Below, in pieces: positions 62,279 to 64,000 of a DNA stretch of 64,000 bases. The DNA is from Lysobacter helvus (lineage in GTDB: Bacteria; Pseudomonadota; Gammaproteobacteria; Xanthomonadales; Xanthomonadaceae), in NCBI RefSeq assembly GCF_018406645.1, contig NZ_AP024546.1, forward strand, positions 2,480,001 through 2,544,000. The letters are read 5' to 3'. Below the pieces are notes generated by a model. It searched no databases and was not told the DNA's origin. It was given only the letters and a program-made list of their open reading frames with translations. A program made the translations under genes and the position numbers. Each line of letters opens with the position of its first letter. Position 1 is the stretch's first letter.

Positions 62279-62484
62279 GTCGCGAAAGAAGTGATTGGGT
62301 TGCGCGTGCGTTACCACGCACGCCAGCGACCTTGGGAAACGGTCGGCCCCTTGATCGAAAAGGCTCGAATGGTGATGCCCCAGCCCGTGGTGGGGTGAGA
62401 ATTTTCGCCGCCACGTCGGCGAGAAATTCTTACCCCGCCGCGGGTTCGGGCGACGCGGTCTTCACCCCAGGCGGGCTTTCGCGG
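62279..62484 (+). repeat. Dispersed 205-bp repeat, copy C (subfamily 1)
   Basis: GTCGCGAAAGAAGTGATTGGG, hairpin I (GCGTGCG-TTACCA-CGCACGC), TTGATCGAAAAGG, hairpin II at 62384-62444 identical to that of copy A. After it come ATGGATCCCCGC-TTCC-GCGGGAATGAC, a REP-like unit, then the peptidase terminator. With E it forms the second head-to-head inverted pair. The 699 nt from 61877 to 62575 hold no protein gene. Confidence 0.88.
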
Positions 62485-62526
62485 AAGACCATGGATCCCC
62501 GCTTCCGCGGGAATGACGAGCAAGAA

Positions 62527-62555
62527 CAAAAAAGGGCCGCTTGCGCGGCCCTTTT
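62527..62555 (-). terminator. Intrinsic terminator of the M3 peptidase gene
   Basis: Minus strand: AAAGGGCCGC-GCAA-GCGGCCCTTT, a 10-bp perfect stem, followed by TTTTGTT, 21 nt past the stop codon. Confidence 0.88.
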
Positions 62556-62575
62556 CGTTTGCAGCGATGGGTCGG

Positions 62576-64000
62576 TTACTTCGCCGACGCCTTCTTCGCC
62601 GGAGTCGCTTCCGCCGGCTTCTTCGCATCATCCGGCTGCGTGCCGTCCAGGCCGCGACGCTTCAGCAGCGGCGTGATGTCCGGATTGCGGCCCGCGAAAT
62701 CGCGGAACAGCTGCAGCGCATCCTTGCTGCCGCCGCGCGACAGCAACGTCGCGCGGAAGTGATCACCGTTCTCGCGCGTCAGGCCACCGTGCGCCTTGAT
62801 CCATTCCACCGTGTCCGCATCGAGCACCTCGGACCAGATGTACGCGTAGTAGCCCGCCGAGTAGCCGCCCATGATGTGGCTGAAGTACGGCGTGCGGTAA
62901 CGCGGCGGCACCGGCGCGAAATCCACGCCGTCCTTCTTCAGCGCCGCGGCTTCGAACGCCATCACGCCGGAGGCCGGCGGAATCTGCGCCGGACCGACCT
63001 GGTGCCATTCCTGGTCGAGCATCGCCGCACCGAGGTACTCGGTGGTGGTGAAGCCCTGGTTGAACTTGCCCGCGGCCAGCACCTTGTCGAGCAGCGCCTT
63101 CGGCATCGGCTCGCCGGTCTTGTAGTTCTTCGCATAGTTGGCGAGCACCTGCGGCCAGTCGGCCCACATCTCGTTGACCTGCGAGGGATATTCGACGAAG
63201 TCGCGCGGCACGCTGGTGCCGGTGAAGTAGGGGTACTTCACGTCGGAGAACATGCCGTGCAGCGCATGGCCGAACTCATGGAACATCGTGGTCACTTCAT
63301 CCCACGTCAGCAGCGTCGGCTGGCCGGCCGGCGGCTTCGGGATGTTGAGATGGTTGGCGACGACCGGCAGCGTGCCGAACAGCTCGCTCTGGTCGACGTA
63401 CGAATTCATCCACGCGCCGCCCTGCTTGGAATCGCGCGCGTACATGTCGGAGATAAAGATGGCGAGCTGCTTGCCGTCCTTGTCGAACACGTCGAACACG
63501 CGCACGTCCGGCTCGTACACCGGCAGGTCCTTGCGTTCCTTGAACGTCAGGCCGTAGAGCTGGTTGGCGGCGTAGAAGACGCCGTTCTGCTGCACGTTGT
63601 CGAGCTCGAGGTACGGCTTGAGTTCGTTCTCGTCGAACGCGAACTTCGCCTTGCGCACCTTCTCCGAATAGAACGACCAGTCCCACGGTTCCAGCTTGAA
63701 CGTCGGCTGGCCCTTGGCCTTCTGCTCGGCGTCGATCATCGCCTGCAGGTCGGCGGCTTCGCGCTTGGCGTTGGCCACGGCCGGCGGGGCGAGCTTGCCG
63801 AGCATGTCGTTGACGGCCTGCGGGGTCTTCGCGGTTTCGTCTTCCAGCACGAACGCGGCCCAGTTCGGGTAGCCGAGCAAGTTGGCCTTTTCGGCGCGCA
63901 GCTTGGTCACCTGCGAAATGATCGCGGTGGTGTCGAACTCGCCGCCGGTGCTGCCGCGCGACATCGACGCCTTGTACAGCTTCTCGCGCAGCGCACGGTT
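62576..64000 (-). CDS. M3-family metallopeptidase (peptidyl-dipeptidase Dcp/oligopeptidase type), 5' end outside the window
   Basis: The gene runs past the right edge; 474 codons are visible. Upstream of the first in-window Met (63964) the frame continues with RALREKLYKAS, a standard M3 segment, so that Met is internal. The zinc site HEFGHALHGMFSD lies about 240 residues from the edge, with the third-ligand Glu in FVEYPSQVNEMW downstream. The C-terminal helices include GGYSAGYYAYIWSEVLDADT, typical of Dcp/OpdA. An ~30-residue Lys/Ala-rich tail (PAEATPAKKASAK) is not part of the fold. Dcp is periplasmic or cytoplasmic; a signal would be outside the window. Confidence 0.95.
   Translation of the reverse strand, partial: NRALREKLYKASMSRGSTGGEFDTTAIISQVTKLRAEKANLLGYPNWAAFVLEDETAKTPQAVNDMLGKLAPPAVANAKREAADLQAMIDAEQKAKGQPTFKLEPWDWSFYSEKVRKAKFAFDENELKPYLELDNVQQNGVFYAANQLYGLTFKERKDLPVYEPDVRVFDVFDKDGKQLAIFISDMYARDSKQGGAWMNSYVDQSELFGTLPVVANHLNIPKPPAGQPTLLTWDEVTTMFHEFGHALHGMFSDVKYPYFTGTSVPRDFVEYPSQVNEMWADWPQVLANYAKNYKTGEPMPKALLDKVLAAGKFNQGFTTTEYLGAAMLDQEWHQVGPAQIPPASGVMAFEAAALKKDGVDFAPVPPRYRTPYFSHIMGGYSAGYYAYIWSEVLDADTVEWIKAHGGLTRENGDHFRATLLSRGGSKDALQLFRDFAGRNPDITPLLKRRGLDGTQPDDAKKPAEATPAKKASAK

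Noticed and set aside
61931-62414. Small open frames inside the E/C repeats
   Set aside because: Same reason as for the D/B repeats; no ribosome binding sites.

Overview
The window is a GC-rich (high-sixties percent by eye), densely coded chromosomal segment of a gammaproteobacterium. The most likely source is the Lysobacteraceae/Xanthomonadaceae, Lysobacter-like. The evidence is gene order: recX-alaS-csrA followed by tRNAs, dapA divergent from gcvR-bcp-phoH, pcnB-folK-panBCD-pgi, queG divergent from nnr-tsaE-amiC-mutL, and prmB-aroC-asd-fimV-truA-trpF-trpB-trpA-accD. About 58 protein genes and four tRNA genes are supported. GTG and TTG starts and 1-4 nt stop/start overlaps are frequent. I see no prophage, transposase, integrase, plasmid function or CRISPR array.

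Layout. 1-4100: recX, alaS, csrA, tRNA-Ser(GCT), tRNA-Arg(ACG). 4239-8813 (minus): EamA transporter, murB, pyrD and an ALDH7-type dehydrogenase. 8906-13091 (minus): tRNA-Arg(CCT), an alpha/beta hydrolase, thiD, PIN-PhoH ATPase, bcp, gcvR. 13227-14658: dapA and a BamC-like lipoprotein. 14731-15224 (minus): ferredoxin and tRNA-Glu(CTC). 15368-20909: pcnB, folK, panB, panC, panD, pgi. 20880-29417: queG (minus) against nnr, tsaE, amiC, mutL, a DUF1684 lipoprotein and a TraB/GumN protein. 29947-33112 (minus): lone rnfB, metG, a DUF2147 protein. 33301-34793: apbC/mrp and dcd. 34790-36173 (minus): small exported protein, HIT protein, dienelactone hydrolase. 36276-39687: rimO, greB (minus), rhomboid/TPR protein. 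39709-42992 (minus): membrane/TPR protein, lipoprotein, HerA-like ATPase. 43161-44729: MltD-type transglycosylase. 45302-46820 (minus): psd and Sco1. 46927-59176: prmB, aroC, asd, fimV, truA, trpF, trpB, DUF3144, trpA, accD, glmM, a 2-oxoglutarate/Fe(II) oxygenase. 59163-64000: YdeP-type molybdopterin oxidoreductase (minus), a small unknown protein (plus), and an M3 peptidase (minus) cut by the window end.

Most genes are housekeeping. They cover cell wall (murB, amiC, mltD, glmM, dapA, asd), cofactors (pantothenate, folate, thiamine, NAD(P)HX repair, Fe-S carrier), amino acids (aromatic and tryptophan, lysine), translation and tRNA modification (alaS, metG, truA, queG, tsaE, rimO, prmB) and lipid synthesis (accD, psd).

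The unusual content is at the junctions of convergent genes. Nearly all of them either overlap at their stop codons or hold palindromic DNA. Three junctions carry a dispersed element of about 205 bp, five near-full copies in all. Its 61-nt core folds into a stem of about 27 bp with a compensatory base-pair change among copies. Two of the three sites hold a head-to-head inverted pair made of one copy from each of two subfamilies. One copy supplies the last codons and stop of rnfB. Other notable signals are four different hairpins in tandem after the first tRNA cluster, a GGGAACA heptamer array upstream of metG, and mutually overlapping gcvR/dapA promoters around an inverted repeat.
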